This document shows positions 42,150-51,163 of a stretch of 64,000 bases of DNA, one piece after another. The translations under genes were made by a program, and so were the position numbers. The notes beneath the pieces are model-generated. The model saw nothing but the letters and a program-made list of their open reading frames with translations. It was not told the DNA's origin and searched no databases. Origin of the DNA: JAKFDI01 sp036676235 (GTDB lineage Bacteria; Pseudomonadota; Gammaproteobacteria; Burkholderiales; Burkholderiaceae_C); assembly GCA_036676235.1 (NCBI GenBank), contig JAKFDI010000085.1, forward strand, positions 1-64,000, given 5' to 3'. Position 1 is the first letter of the stretch. The number at the start of each line of letters is the position of its first letter.

Positions 42150-42697
42150 ACGTGCACGGCGTTCTGCGCGCCGTCACCTCGGCAGCCGCGCTGTCGATGG
42201 CGCTGGTCGGCTGCGCGACGGTGCCACCGCCCGAAACCTATGGCGGCGACACGCTGTCCGGGCGCATGTCGGTGCGCGTGGAAGCGAGCGGTGACACCGA
42301 GGCGACATCGATGACCGCCGCGTTCGAGCTGCGCGGCGATCCACAGCGCGGACGGCTCGACCTCAGCACACCGCTGGGCACCACGCTCGCGCAGGCCCGC
42401 TGGGCGCCGGGCAGCGTGGCGCTCGTCACGCCGCAGGGCGAAACACGTTTCGCCACGCTCGACGACCTGACGCGCGAGGTACTGGGCGAAAGCCTGCCCG
42501 TGGCCGCGCTGTTCGACTGGCTGCGCGGGCGGCCCTGGCCCGGCGCGCCGAGTGCGCCCCCGGCACCGCCCACCGAACGCGGGTTCTCGCAGCTCGGCTG
42601 GACGGTCGATCTCGCGCGCTTCGACGATGCCGCGATCGTGGCTCGCCGTATGGCAGCGCCAACGGTCACGGTGCGTGCCCGCTTGGACCGGCCATGA
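42146..42697 (+). CDS. lolB: Outer-membrane lipoprotein receptor LolB
   Basis: This 183-residue lipoprotein accepts lipoproteins from LolA and inserts them in the outer membrane. The signal peptide ends with lipobox LVGC. The beta-barrel half is recognised by LSGRMSVRVEA, RGRLDLSTPLGTTLAQARW and the ALFDWLRGRPWPGAP segment. It begins with GTG overlapping the TPR stop and ends overlapping ispE by ATGA. The lolB-ispE-prs order is the conserved one in proteobacteria, which supports the call despite low sequence conservation. Confidence 0.88.
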   Translation: MNVHGVLRAVTSAAALSMALVGCATVPPPETYGGDTLSGRMSVRVEASGDTEATSMTAAFELRGDPQRGRLDLSTPLGTTLAQARWAPGSVALVTPQGETRFATLDDLTREVLGESLPVAALFDWLRGRPWPGAPSAPPAPPTERGFSQLGWTVDLARFDDAAIVARRMAAPTVTVRARLDRP

Positions 42698-43599
42698 CGC
42701 TGCACGCCATCCACGACGTGGCCGCGCCGGCCAAGCTGAACCTGTTCCTGCACGTCATGGGCCGGCGTGCCGACGGCTATCACTTGCTGCAGTCGGCCTT
42801 CGTGCTGATCGACTGGTGCGACACCCTGCAGTTCGAGCGCCGCAGCGACGGCCGCCTCGCCCGCCATGACCTCACCGCCGCGCTGCCCGCCGACGACCTG
42901 TGCCTGCGTGCGGCGCGCGCGCTGCAGCAGGCGGCCGGTTGCACGCTCGGTGCCGACATCTCGATCGACAAGCAGGTGCCCTGGGGCGCAGGCATGGGCG
43001 GCGGCAGTTCCGACGCCGCCTCGACCCTACTGGCGCTGAATCGCCTGTGGGGGCTGGACTGGCCGCTGTCGCGCCTGCTGCCGCTCGGCCTCGCGCTCGG
43101 CGCCGACGTGCCCTTCTTCCTCGGCGGGCGCAACGCCTTCGTCGAAGGCATCGGCGAGCAACTCACGCCGATCGACCTGCCGCCGCAGTGGTTCGCCGTC
43201 GTGAAGCCTGCCGCAACCCTCGAAACCCGCGCCATCTTCGAGAGCCCGCTGTTGGTCCGAAATACCGATGCTGCTACACTTGCAGGCTTTCTTGCGAGCG
43301 ATCGGTTCGGCTTTGGCCGCAACGATTTGCAGCCGCCCGCCGAGGGTTGCTGCGCAGAGGTGACTGAGGCGCTTGCGCTGCTCAAGACACGCTTCGGCAA
43401 CAGCCGGATGACGGGTTCGGGCAGTGCGGTGTTTGCAAAAGTCGACGCAAGAGAGGTCGACGCAAGAGAGGACAGCGGCATCGAGAGCTCACCCGCGGCG
43501 ACATGGCTGCCGGAGCTTCCGGTGGGATGGGTGGGCAGGATGTGCCGCAGTCTCGAGATTCATCCGCTGGCCGGATGGGCCTCGGACGATCAAGGTTGA
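42694..43599 (+). CDS. ispE: 4-diphosphocytidyl-2-C-methyl-D-erythritol kinase IspE
   Basis: This 301-residue GHMP kinase performs the fourth step of the MEP isoprenoid pathway. PAKLNLFLHVMGRRADGYH is the substrate-binding start and VPWGAGMGGGSSDAAS the ATP loop; MTGSGSAVFA is motif 3. A perfect 15-base tandem repeat adds a second VDARE at residues 250-259 without breaking the frame. It overlaps lolB by four bases and precedes tRNA-Gln. Confidence 0.95.
   Translation: MTLHAIHDVAAPAKLNLFLHVMGRRADGYHLLQSAFVLIDWCDTLQFERRSDGRLARHDLTAALPADDLCLRAARALQQAAGCTLGADISIDKQVPWGAGMGGGSSDAASTLLALNRLWGLDWPLSRLLPLGLALGADVPFFLGGRNAFVEGIGEQLTPIDLPPQWFAVVKPAATLETRAIFESPLLVRNTDAATLAGFLASDRFGFGRNDLQPPAEGCCAEVTEALALLKTRFGNSRMTGSGSAVFAKVDAREVDAREDSGIESSPAATWLPELPVGWVGRMCRSLEIHPLAGWASDDQG
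43441..43470 (+). repeat. Perfect 15-base tandem duplication inside ispE
   Basis: GTCGACGCAAGAGAG occurs twice head to tail and encodes VDARE-VDARE just after the GHMP motif 3. It keeps the frame, so it looks like a recent slippage duplication in a tolerant loop. Confidence 0.9.
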
Positions 43600-43629
43600 A
43601 GGTGGATCGCGCAAGCGGTCAACCGGTGT

Positions 43630-43706
43630 AGGGGAGTCGCCAAGTTGGTCAAGGCATCGGATTTTGATTCCGACATGCGAGGGTTCGAGTCCTTCCTCCC
43701 CTGCCA
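43630..43706 (+). tRNA. tRNA-Gln (anticodon UUG)
   Basis: The 77-base cloverleaf has acceptor AGGGGAG with CTCCCCT, D-arm GCCA region, anticodon loop TTTTGAT with TTG, T-loop TTCGAGT and encoded GCCA end. It lies between ispE and prs, the usual place for tRNA-Gln in this group. Confidence 0.95.
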
Positions 43707-43814
43707 AATCTTTCTGAAGCCCGTCGGTCGGCGGCAACAGCCGTGAACGCCGGTACGCCCCGGGGCTGGATCGAAGGGCCCGCGGGGCAGCCCGCAAGCC
43801 TCGACGGAGGAAAC

Positions 43815-44777
43815 GTGCTTTTCAACACCGTGCTTTTCACCGGCAACGCCAATCCGGCGCTGGCCCGCGAAATCGCCACGCATCTCGGCATCGAACTCGG
43901 CCGCGCCCGCGTGGGCCGCTTCTCCGACGGCGAAGTAGACATCGAGATCCAGCAGAACGTGCGCGCACGCGACATCTTCGTCGTTCAGCCCACCTGCGCG
44001 CCGACGAACGAAAACCTGATGGAGATGTGCATCATGGTCGACGCGCTCAAGCGTGCGTCGGCCCGGCGCGTCACCGGGGTGATTCCGTACTTCGGCTACG
44101 CACGCCAGGACCGCCGCCCGCGCTCCACCCGCGTGCCGATCAGCGCCAAGGTCGTCGCCAACATGCTCGAAGCAGTCGGCGTCGAACGCCTGCTGACGAT
44201 GGACCTGCACGCCGACCAGATCCAGGGCTTCTTCAACATCCCGGTCGACAACATCTACGCCTCGCCGGTGCTGCTGTCCGATCTGCAGAGCAAGCGCTAC
44301 ACCGACCTCGTGGTCGTCTCGCCCGACGTGGGCGGCGTGGTGCGCGCGCGAGCGCTGGCCAAGCAGCTCGGCTGCGAACTCGCGATCATCGACAAGCGCC
44401 GTCCCAAGGCGAACGTCTCCGAAGTGATGCACGTGATCGGCGAGATCGACGGGCGCAACTGCGTGATCATGGACGACATGATCGACACCGCCGGCACGCT
44501 GGTGAAGGCGGCCGAGGTGCTCAAGGAGCGGGGCGCGAAGAATGTCTACGCCTACTGCACCCACGCGGTGTTCTCGGGTCCCGCGATCGAGCGCATTCAG
44601 AAGTCGGCGCTCGACGAGGTCGTCATCACCAACACCATTCCGCTGAGCGACGCGAGCCGCGGCTGCTCGAAAGTGCGGCAGTTGTCGGTGGCCTTTCTGT
44701 TTGCCGAGACGATCCGCCGCATTTCGGACGGCGAATCGGTGACGTCGCTGTTCGCGGAGCAGAACGCGAACTTTTGA
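43815..44777 (+). CDS. prs: Ribose-phosphate pyrophosphokinase
   Basis: This 320-residue enzyme makes PRPP for nucleotide, histidine and NAD synthesis. Conserved parts are FTGNANPALAREIA, RFSDGEVDIEIQQNVR, the YFGYARQDRRPRSTRVPIS flexible loop and the PRPP-binding DDMIDTAGT. GTG at 43815 is preferred because GGAGGAA lies just upstream; an in-frame upstream codon at 43743 lacks such support. The product PRPP feeds HisG encoded later in the window. Confidence 0.95.
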   Translation: MLFNTVLFTGNANPALAREIATHLGIELGRARVGRFSDGEVDIEIQQNVRARDIFVVQPTCAPTNENLMEMCIMVDALKRASARRVTGVIPYFGYARQDRRPRSTRVPISAKVVANMLEAVGVERLLTMDLHADQIQGFFNIPVDNIYASPVLLSDLQSKRYTDLVVVSPDVGGVVRARALAKQLGCELAIIDKRRPKANVSEVMHVIGEIDGRNCVIMDDMIDTAGTLVKAAEVLKERGAKNVYAYCTHAVFSGPAIERIQKSALDEVVITNTIPLSDASRGCSKVRQLSVAFLFAETIRRISDGESVTSLFAEQNANF

Positions 44778-44815
44778 ATACGAGAGCGGGCTCCTTGCGG
44801 AACCCTTCTTAGCTT

Positions 44816-44861
44816 GAGGGCCTCGCCCTCTATTACCGAAGCACCTGGTCGCGGGTGCTTC
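44816..44861 (+). promoter_or_regulatory. Two stem-loops in the rplY leader
   Basis: GAGGGC/GCCCTC (loop CTC, 44816-44830) is followed by GAAGCACC/GGTGCTTC (8-base loop, 44838-44861), 19 bases before the rplY start. The first could end the prs message; the second could be a leader structure bound by L25 or another factor. No T-tract is present. Confidence 0.45.
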
Positions 44862-44880
44862 ACCACTTCTGGAGTGTCAA

Positions 44881-45525
44881 ATGAAATTCGTCGCTTATGA
44901 GCGCACGTTGCAGGGGACCGGAGCGAGCCGCCGCCTGCGCAATGCCGGCAAGGTGCCCGGCATTGTCTATGGGGCTGGTGAGCCCGCCATGATCGAGCTC
45001 GATCACAACGCCCTCTTCTTCGCGCTGAAGAAGGAAGCCTTCCACTCGTCGCTGCTCGAGATGGAGATCGGCGGCAAGAGCCAGCAGGTGCTGCTGCGCG
45101 ACCACCAGTTCCACCCCTTCAAGCCGCTGGTGCTGCACGTCGACTTCCAGCGCGTGGATGCCACCACGCGCGTCACCAAGAAGGTGCCGCTGCGCTTCGT
45201 GAATGAAGAGACTTCGCCGGCCGTGAAGGTCGACAAATGCCTCATCAACCGCGTGGCGACCGAGCTCACGCTGGAGTGCCTGGCCTCGCAACTGCCCGAG
45301 TTCATTCAGGTCGACCTCGGCGAAATCACTCGCGGCCAGTCGCTGCACGTGAGCGACGTCACCCTGCCGCCGGGCACCAAGGTCGTGACCCACGGCAAGC
45401 CGAATCCGGTGATCGTTTCCGTCTCGGCTCAAGCGGCCGAGGAAGAGGAAGTCGCGCCGGTCGTTGCCGCTGCGCCGGCACCTGCGGCCAAGGGCAAGAA
45501 GACCGAGAAGCAGAACAAGAAGTGA
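44881..45525 (+). CDS. rplY: 50S ribosomal protein L25/general stress protein Ctc
   Basis: This 214-residue protein binds 5S rRNA in the large subunit. The N-terminal L25 domain starts MKFVAYERTLQGTGASRRLRNAG (cited in part) and contains VPGIVYG. The added C-terminal TL5/CTC domain covers residues about 95-185, and a tail of Glu, Ala, Pro and Lys ends the protein. It is between prs and pth, as in most proteobacteria, and ends in a strong terminator. Confidence 0.96.
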   Translation: MKFVAYERTLQGTGASRRLRNAGKVPGIVYGAGEPAMIELDHNALFFALKKEAFHSSLLEMEIGGKSQQVLLRDHQFHPFKPLVLHVDFQRVDATTRVTKKVPLRFVNEETSPAVKVDKCLINRVATELTLECLASQLPEFIQVDLGEITRGQSLHVSDVTLPPGTKVVTHGKPNPVIVSVSAQAAEEEEVAPVVAAAPAPAAKGKKTEKQNKK

Positions 45526-45545
45526 TCCTTCGGGACCGCTGCCGC

Positions 45546-45569
45546 AACCCCGCTTCGGCGGGGTTTTTT
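45546..45569 (+). terminator. Rho-independent terminator after rplY
   Basis: AACCCCGC and GCGGGGTT close a TTCG tetraloop, followed by four further T bases, 20 bases after the stop codon. Confidence 0.92.
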
Positions 45570-45631
45570 CTTGGTGGCGTTCGCTCTTCGGTGCGATGGC
45601 TGCGCCGGGAGCGGCCCTCGATAATCACGCC

Positions 45632-46279
45632 ATGATTCGATTGCTGGTGGGCCTGGGCAACCCCGGGCCGGAATACGAGGCCACGCGGCACAACGCCGGG
45701 TTCTGGTGGATCGACGAGCTGGCCCGCATGCTCGGCACCTCGCCCGTGCCGGAGCGCAGCTACTTCGGCCTGGTGGCCCGTGTGAACCGGCCGCGCCCCG
45801 GCGTCGACGGGCCGATCTGGCTGCTGGAGCCGATGACCTTCATGAACCTGTCGGGCAAGTCGGTCGCGGCGCTCGCGCGCTTCTTCAAGATCGCGCCCGA
45901 CGAAATCCTCGTCGCCCACGACGAACTCGATCTGCTGCCCGGCCAGGCGAAGCTCAAGCGCGGCGGCAGCCATGCCGGGCACAACGGGCTCAAGGACATC
46001 CAGGCGCAACTCGGCAGCGCCGACTTCTGGCGCCTGCGGCTGGGCATCGGCCACCCCGGCGTGAAGGCCGAGGTCATCAACTACGTGCTGCGCAAGCCGC
46101 CGCTTGCCGAGCGCGAACTCATCGACAAGTCCATCGAGCAGTCGCTCGCCGGCATCGACCTGCTGCTGTCCGGCGAGATGGAGCGCGCCATGATGAAGGT
46201 GCACGCCAAGCCGCCGCGTCCGAAGCCGGCGGCGCCGGCGCGGGTGGCCCCATCCAGCACCGAGGAGAACAAGCCATGA
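45632..46279 (+). CDS. pth: Peptidyl-tRNA hydrolase
   Basis: This 215-residue enzyme recycles tRNA from peptidyl-tRNA. GLGNPGPEYEATRHNAGFW includes the catalytic histidine, and HDELDLLPGQ and RGGSHAGHNGLKD form the substrate cleft. The ATG at 45632 begins MIRLLVGLGNPG as in the family. The C-terminal 25 residues are a Pro/Ala/Lys extension. It overlaps the DUF4124 gene by ATGA. Confidence 0.96.
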   Translation: MIRLLVGLGNPGPEYEATRHNAGFWWIDELARMLGTSPVPERSYFGLVARVNRPRPGVDGPIWLLEPMTFMNLSGKSVAALARFFKIAPDEILVAHDELDLLPGQAKLKRGGSHAGHNGLKDIQAQLGSADFWRLRLGIGHPGVKAEVINYVLRKPPLAERELIDKSIEQSLAGIDLLLSGEMERAMMKVHAKPPRPKPAAPARVAPSSTEENKP

Positions 46280-46698
46280 TTCACGCCGTGCTCGCGTTCA
46301 CCCTGCTGTGCGGCCTTGTCGGCGGCGCGGCCGCCGCCGGCCCGATCTACCGTTGCGGGCCAGATGGACGAGTGTTCTCGCAAACGCCATGCGCGGGCGG
46401 CACACTCGTCGAAACCAACGCGCCGCCTTCTGCGCAGCGCCAGGCCGAAGCGCAGCGCGTGGCCGAACAGGACCGGCACCTGGCCGACGACATGGAACGC
46501 GCGCGCCTGGCCGATGAAGCCGCACGCAAGCCCAAGCGAGCGGCGGCGCTCACGCAGCCGAAGCGCGCGGCCAAGACCAGCGCGGGCGACAGCGAAGAGC
46601 ATGCGCATAAGCCGCGGCTGCATCGCAAGTCGACGAAGAAGAAGCCGCAGAAGGAATCGGGCGCGATCGTGCTCAGGCCCGCGTCGCGCACGCGCTAG
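46276..46698 (+). CDS. DUF4124-domain exported protein
   Basis: This 140-residue protein has a signal peptide (to about residue 20) and then the short DUF4124 motif IYRCGPDGRVFSQTPCAGG with two cysteines. The rest is charged and low in complexity, rich in Ala, Glu, Arg and Lys, and ends in a strongly basic tail. Function is unknown. Translation is coupled to pth by a 4-base overlap, and it converges with the ferredoxin gene at a 10-base gap. Confidence 0.82.
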   Translation: MIHAVLAFTLLCGLVGGAAAAGPIYRCGPDGRVFSQTPCAGGTLVETNAPPSAQRQAEAQRVAEQDRHLADDMERARLADEAARKPKRAAALTQPKRAAKTSAGDSEEHAHKPRLHRKSTKKKPQKESGAIVLRPASRTR

Positions 46699-46708
46699 GC
46701 GCCAAGCG

Positions 46709-46990
46709 TCAGCCGGGATCGGTCGCAGTCGCCGCCGGCGCCGCGGCCTGCTGCAGCCGCCGGTACTTCGCCCACAGCGACTCGTTCGACTCGACGTGCG
46801 CCGGGTTCACCGGAATGCAGTCGACCGGGCACACCTGCACGCACTGGGGCTCGTCGAAGTGGCCGACGCACTCGGTGCATTTCGATGGGTCGATCTCGTA
46901 GATCTGCGGGCCGAGCGAAATCGCCTGGTTGGGGCATTCCGGCTCGCAGACATCGCAGTTGATGCACTCGTCGGTGATCAGAAGGGCCAT
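46709..46990 (-). CDS. 2[4Fe-4S] ferredoxin, YfhL type
   Basis: This 93-residue ferredoxin has two cysteine sets, CINCDVCEPEC and CVQVCPVDC with a CTEC pair between, spaced as in YfhL/Alvin-type ferredoxins with an insertion in the second cluster motif. It is cytoplasmic and transfers electrons; the partner is unknown. It is the last gene of the reverse-strand set hisF, rsmD, coaD, ferredoxin, 26 bases after coaD. Confidence 0.93.
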   Translation of the reverse strand: MALLITDECINCDVCEPECPNQAISLGPQIYEIDPSKCTECVGHFDEPQCVQVCPVDCIPVNPAHVESNESLWAKYRRLQQAAAPAATATDPG

Positions 46991-47016
46991 GCGGCTTTAC
47001 CTGCCGCGTCGTGGGC

Positions 47017-47520
47017 TCAACCAGGGTCGGCCTTGACGCGCTGTTTCAGAATGTCGAGCACCAAGGGTGACACGAACTTGGAGACATCGCCGCCCAAGGT
47101 GGCAATCTCGCGCACGAAGGTGCCCGACACGAACTGGAACTGATCGCTCGGCGTGAGGAACAGGGTTTCGACTTCGGGCATCAGCTGCCGGTTCATGCCG
47201 GCCATCTGGAACTCGTACTCGAAGTCGCTCACCGCCCGCAGGCCGCGCACCACCACCTTGCCGTCGTTGGCCACCACGAAGTCGCGCAGCAGGCCCTTGA
47301 AGGCGATAACCTCGATGTTCGGGTACTTGGCGGCCAGCGCCCGCGCGAGCTCCAAGCGCTCATCGACCGAGAACATGGTGTGCTTGTGATGGCCAGCCGC
47401 CACCGCCACGATCAGCCGCTCGAACAGGCTGCTGGCGCGGCGCATCAGGTCTTCGTGCCCGAGCGTCATCGGATCGAAGGTGCCGGGATACACGGCGGTG
47501 AGTCGCTTGGCGGTGGTCAC
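47017..47520 (-). CDS. coaD: Phosphopantetheine adenylyltransferase
   Basis: This 167-residue enzyme makes dephospho-CoA from 4'-phosphopantetheine and ATP. YPGTFDPMTLGHEDLMRRA holds the nucleotidyltransferase TxGH motif and VVRGLRAVSDFEYEFQMAGMN is the substrate site (both cited in part). VSGTFVREIATLGGDVS is the second ATP loop. Length is normal. It follows rsmD by 44 bases; rsmD-coaD is a widely conserved pair. Confidence 0.96.
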   Translation of the reverse strand: MTTAKRLTAVYPGTFDPMTLGHEDLMRRASSLFERLIVAVAAGHHKHTMFSVDERLELARALAAKYPNIEVIAFKGLLRDFVVANDGKVVVRGLRAVSDFEYEFQMAGMNRQLMPEVETLFLTPSDQFQFVSGTFVREIATLGGDVSKFVSPLVLDILKQRVKADPG

Positions 47521-47564
47521 GGTCTACTCCTGGCGAAATCGATCGGGGCAGTGTAGCGGCGGGT

Positions 47565-48172
47565 TCAAGCCGCATCGGAGGCGGTCTTGCGCTGCAGCAA
47601 ATGGAAATGCACGTTGCCCGCGCGCGCGTGGCGATGCACGGCCAGCGCGTACGGCTGCAGCGCCTCGTCGTCGAAGGCGTGGTCGGCTTCGAGGTAGACC
47701 CAGCCGCCCTGCGGCGCCGCCAGCGGGGCCGCCGCCGCGAGCGCCCGCTCGTAGATGCCGGCCGTGAACGGCGGATCGAGAAACACGAGGTCGAAGCTAC
47801 CTGGCGCCGCGCGCTGCATGAACGACAGACCGTCGCCCGCCTGCACGCGCACCGCATCGGCCTTGAAGCGCGCCTGCGAGGCATGCAGCAGCTTGGCGAG
47901 ATAGGCCTCGCGCTCAACGAGCACCACCTCGCTCGCCCCGCGCGACGCCGCCTCGAAACCGAGCGCGCCGCTGCCGGCGAAGGCATCGAGGCAGCGCCAG
48001 CCGGTGAGGTCTTGCCCCAGCCAATTGAACAACGTCTCGCGCACGCGATCGGGCGTCGGCCGCAGGCCCGGCGTGTCCGGCACCGGTAGCTTGCTGCGCT
48101 TCCACTGCCCGCCGATGATGCGGACCTCGCGCGGCGGGCCGCCCGCCGCCTTGCCTCGCGGTGCGGCGGGCT

Positions 48173-48176
<4 letters not shown>
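47565..48176 (-). CDS. rsmD: 16S rRNA (guanine966-N2)-methyltransferase RsmD
   Basis: This 203-residue methyltransferase modifies G966 in the small subunit RNA. VRIIGGQWKRSKLPV is the family start, RPTPDRVRETLFNWL and CLDAFAGSGALGFEAASRGA bind the cofactor, and FLDPPF is the catalytic NPPY-type motif. The start overlaps the hisF stop as ATGA, so it is translated from the same message as the histidine enzyme. Confidence 0.94.
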
Positions 48177-48952
<776 letters not shown>

Positions 48953-49051
48953 GGCGAGGGCAGTCGTGAGAGACGGCGATTATCGCGGCGCCGGTATTCC
49001 CCCTAAGTCTCGGGAACTGCCGCCGGACCTTGGATGAATCGGCTCGCGCCA

Positions 49052-49082
49052 GGAGTAAACGCCCTGACGAAGTCCGTTCGTC
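49052..49082 (+). promoter_or_regulatory. Possible ECF-type promoter with dyad before the CHRD gene
   Basis: GGAGTAAAC (49052) resembles the -35 of several extracytoplasmic-function sigma factors, and GTTCGTC follows after about 16 bases. The same stretch contains the inverted repeat GACGAA-N5-TTCGTC (49066-49082). No ordinary sigma70 boxes were seen. Tentative. Confidence 0.28.
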
Positions 49083-49101
49083 GCATCAAGGAGTCCACGT
49101 G

Positions 49102-49698
49102 ATGAAAGCAGTTTTCGCGCTTCTGGCCGCATCGTCGGCCCTCCTGCTCTCGCTGCCGGTTGCCGCCCACATCGTCGTCTACACCACGCCGCTGTCGGGC
49201 GCTGCCGAGGAGCCGGCCAACGCATCGCCGGGCACCGGCATGGCCACCGTGACGGTGGATGACCACGCCTTCACGATGCGCGTGCAAGCCACGTTCAGCG
49301 ACCTCAGCGGCCAGACCACCGCGGCGCACATCCACTGCTGCACGGCCCTCGCCGGCGCCGGCGTTGCCGGCGTGGCGACGATGGTGCCGACTTTCGCGGG
49401 CTTTCCGCTCGGCGTGAGTGCCGGCAACTACGACAACAGCTTCGACATGACCCTGGCGTCGAGCTGGAACCCGGCCTTCGTGACGGCCAATGGCGGCAGC
49501 ACGGCCAATGCCTTCAGCACCCTGGTCACGGGCCTGAACCAGGGCACGGCCTATTTCAACGTGCACACCAACGCCTTCCCGGGGGGCGAGGTGCGCGGCT
49601 TCCTGGCCGTCACGCCGATACCGGAGCCGCAGACCTACGCGCTGATGCTGGCCGGCCTGGCCGTGGTCGGCATCGCGGCGAAACGCAGGCGCCGCTGA
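49102..49698 (+). CDS. CHRD-domain protein with PEP-CTERM sorting signal
   Basis: This 198-residue exported protein has a signal peptide (to VAAH near residue 20) and a CHRD domain recognised by TTPLSGAAEEPANASPGTG, TAAHIHC and AYFNVHTNAFPGGEVRGFL (the histidine strand pairs). A C-terminal PEP-CTERM signal follows: PEP, a hydrophobic helix and KRRRR. Exosortase/EpsH systems process such tails and link the proteins to the surface or the matrix. AAGGAG at 49088-49093 supports the ATG at 49102. It lies alone on the forward strand inside the histidine cluster, between hisA and hisF. No exosortase gene is in the window. Confidence 0.9.
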   Translation: MKAVFALLAASSALLLSLPVAAHIVVYTTPLSGAAEEPANASPGTGMATVTVDDHAFTMRVQATFSDLSGQTTAAHIHCCTALAGAGVAGVATMVPTFAGFPLGVSAGNYDNSFDMTLASSWNPAFVTANGGSTANAFSTLVTGLNQGTAYFNVHTNAFPGGEVRGFLAVTPIPEPQTYALMLAGLAVVGIAAKRRRR

Positions 49699-49723
49699 AA
49701 CTGGAACTGCGGGCCGCGCAGCG

Positions 49724-50464
49724 TCAGGCGCCGAGTTCGTCGGCGCGGCGCTGCGCCTCGGCGAAGTCGAGGTCGCCGCTGTAGATGGCGCGCCCGCAGA
49801 TCACACCTTCGACGCCCTGGTCCTCGACGGCGCACAGCCGCTCGATGTCGTCGATGTTCGACAGCCCGCCCGAGGCGATCACGGGAATGGTGAGTGCCTG
49901 CGCGAGCTTGACCGTCGCGTCAATGTTGATGCCGCTCAGCATGCCGTCGCGGCCGATGTCGGTGTAGATCACGCCTTCGACGCCGTAGTCCTCGAACTTG
50001 CGCGCGAGATCGACGACTTCGTGGCCCGTGAGCTTGCTCCAGCCGTCGGTCGCGACCTTGCCGTCCTTCGCATCGAGGCCGACGATGATGTGCCCGCCGA
50101 AGGCCGTGCAGGCGTCCTTCAGAAAGCCCGGGCTCTTCACCGCGGCAGTGCCGATGATGATGAAGCTCAAGCCGTCATCCAGATAGCGCTCGATCGTGTC
50201 GAGGTCGCGGATGCCGCCGCCGAGCTGCACCGGGATCTCGTCGCCCACCTCGGCGAGGATGGCCTTGATCGCCGCCTCGTTGACCGGCTTGCCCGCGAAG
50301 GCGCCGTTCAGGTCGACGAGATGCAGCCGACGCGCACCAGCCTCGACCCAGCGCCGCGCCATCGCAGCCGGGTCTTCGCCGAAGGTGGTGGAGTCGTTCA
50401 TGTCGCCTTGTTTCAGGCGGACGCACTTGCCGTCTTTCAGGTCGATCGCGGGAATCAGCAGCAT
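49724..50464 (-). CDS. hisA: ProFAR isomerase HisA
   Basis: This 246-residue TIM barrel isomerises ProFAR in histidine synthesis. LIPAIDLKDGKCVRLKQGD (with the catalytic Asp8) is the start; VQLGGGIRDLDTIERYL and ASGGLSNIDDIERL bind the two phosphates. It follows hisH after 48 bases on the reverse strand and is the last gene of the murA-his block before the forward-strand PEP-CTERM gene, with only 25 bases between the two stops. Confidence 0.96.
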   Translation of the reverse strand: MLLIPAIDLKDGKCVRLKQGDMNDSTTFGEDPAAMARRWVEAGARRLHLVDLNGAFAGKPVNEAAIKAILAEVGDEIPVQLGGGIRDLDTIERYLDDGLSFIIIGTAAVKSPGFLKDACTAFGGHIIVGLDAKDGKVATDGWSKLTGHEVVDLARKFEDYGVEGVIYTDIGRDGMLSGINIDATVKLAQALTIPVIASGGLSNIDDIERLCAVEDQGVEGVICGRAIYSGDLDFAEAQRRADELGA

Positions 50465-50512
50465 GGCCGAGAGAGCGGGTGGTGGGAAATCATCGCCCGA
50501 GAAGGCGCGGGA

Positions 50513-51163
50513 TCAAGGGTTCCAGCGGAGGAAGTTCCTGTAGAGCGCGAGGCCGTGTGCGGCACTCTTCTCGGGGTGGAATTGGGTCGCAAAAATGTTA
50601 TCCCGCGCGACTGCGCTGGTAAAGCGCGCGCCGTAGTCGGTTTCACCAACACTGTGCGCGGAATCGGCCGGCCGCGCATAGAAGCTGTGCACGAAATAGA
50701 AGTACGACTCGTCGGGCACACCGGCCCACAGCGGATGCGCTCGCGCCTGGAACACCGGGTTCCACCCCATCTGCGGCACCTTGTAGCGGCTGCCGTCCGG
50801 CTGCAGGCGGCCGTCGAGTTGAAAGCGCAGCACCTCGCCGGCGATGAGGCCGAGGCCCTCGGTCGGGCCTTCCTCGCTGCGCGACAGCAGCATCTGCATG
50901 CCGACGCACACGCCCATCAGCGGCTTGTTGGCGGCGGCATGCAGCACAGCCTCTTGCAAGCCCGACTCGCGCAGTTCGCGCATGCAGTCGGGCATGGCAC
51001 CCTGCCCCGGCAGCACCACGCGTTCGGCGGCGAACACTTCGTCGGGCCGCGAAGTGACGACCACTTCGATGCCGGCCTCTTCGCGCGCCACATGCATCAC
51101 CGCCTGCGACACCGAGCGCAGGTTGCCCATGCCGTAATCGACGACGGCAACCCTTCGGCTCAC
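50513..51163 (-). CDS. hisH: Imidazole glycerol phosphate synthase glutaminase subunit HisH
   Basis: This 216-residue class I glutaminase supplies ammonia to HisF. VAVVDYGMGNLRSV is the start, GVCVGMQMLL includes the nucleophilic cysteine, and FATQFHPEKS has the His-Glu pair. GTG at 51163 overlaps the hisB stop as GTGA and begins right before the first strand, so it is preferred to upstream codons in the hisB frame. Confidence 0.95.
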   Translation of the reverse strand: MSRRVAVVDYGMGNLRSVSQAVMHVAREEAGIEVVVTSRPDEVFAAERVVLPGQGAMPDCMRELRESGLQEAVLHAAANKPLMGVCVGMQMLLSRSEEGPTEGLGLIAGEVLRFQLDGRLQPDGSRYKVPQMGWNPVFQARAHPLWAGVPDESYFYFVHSFYARPADSAHSVGETDYGARFTSAVARDNIFATQFHPEKSAAHGLALYRNFLRWNP

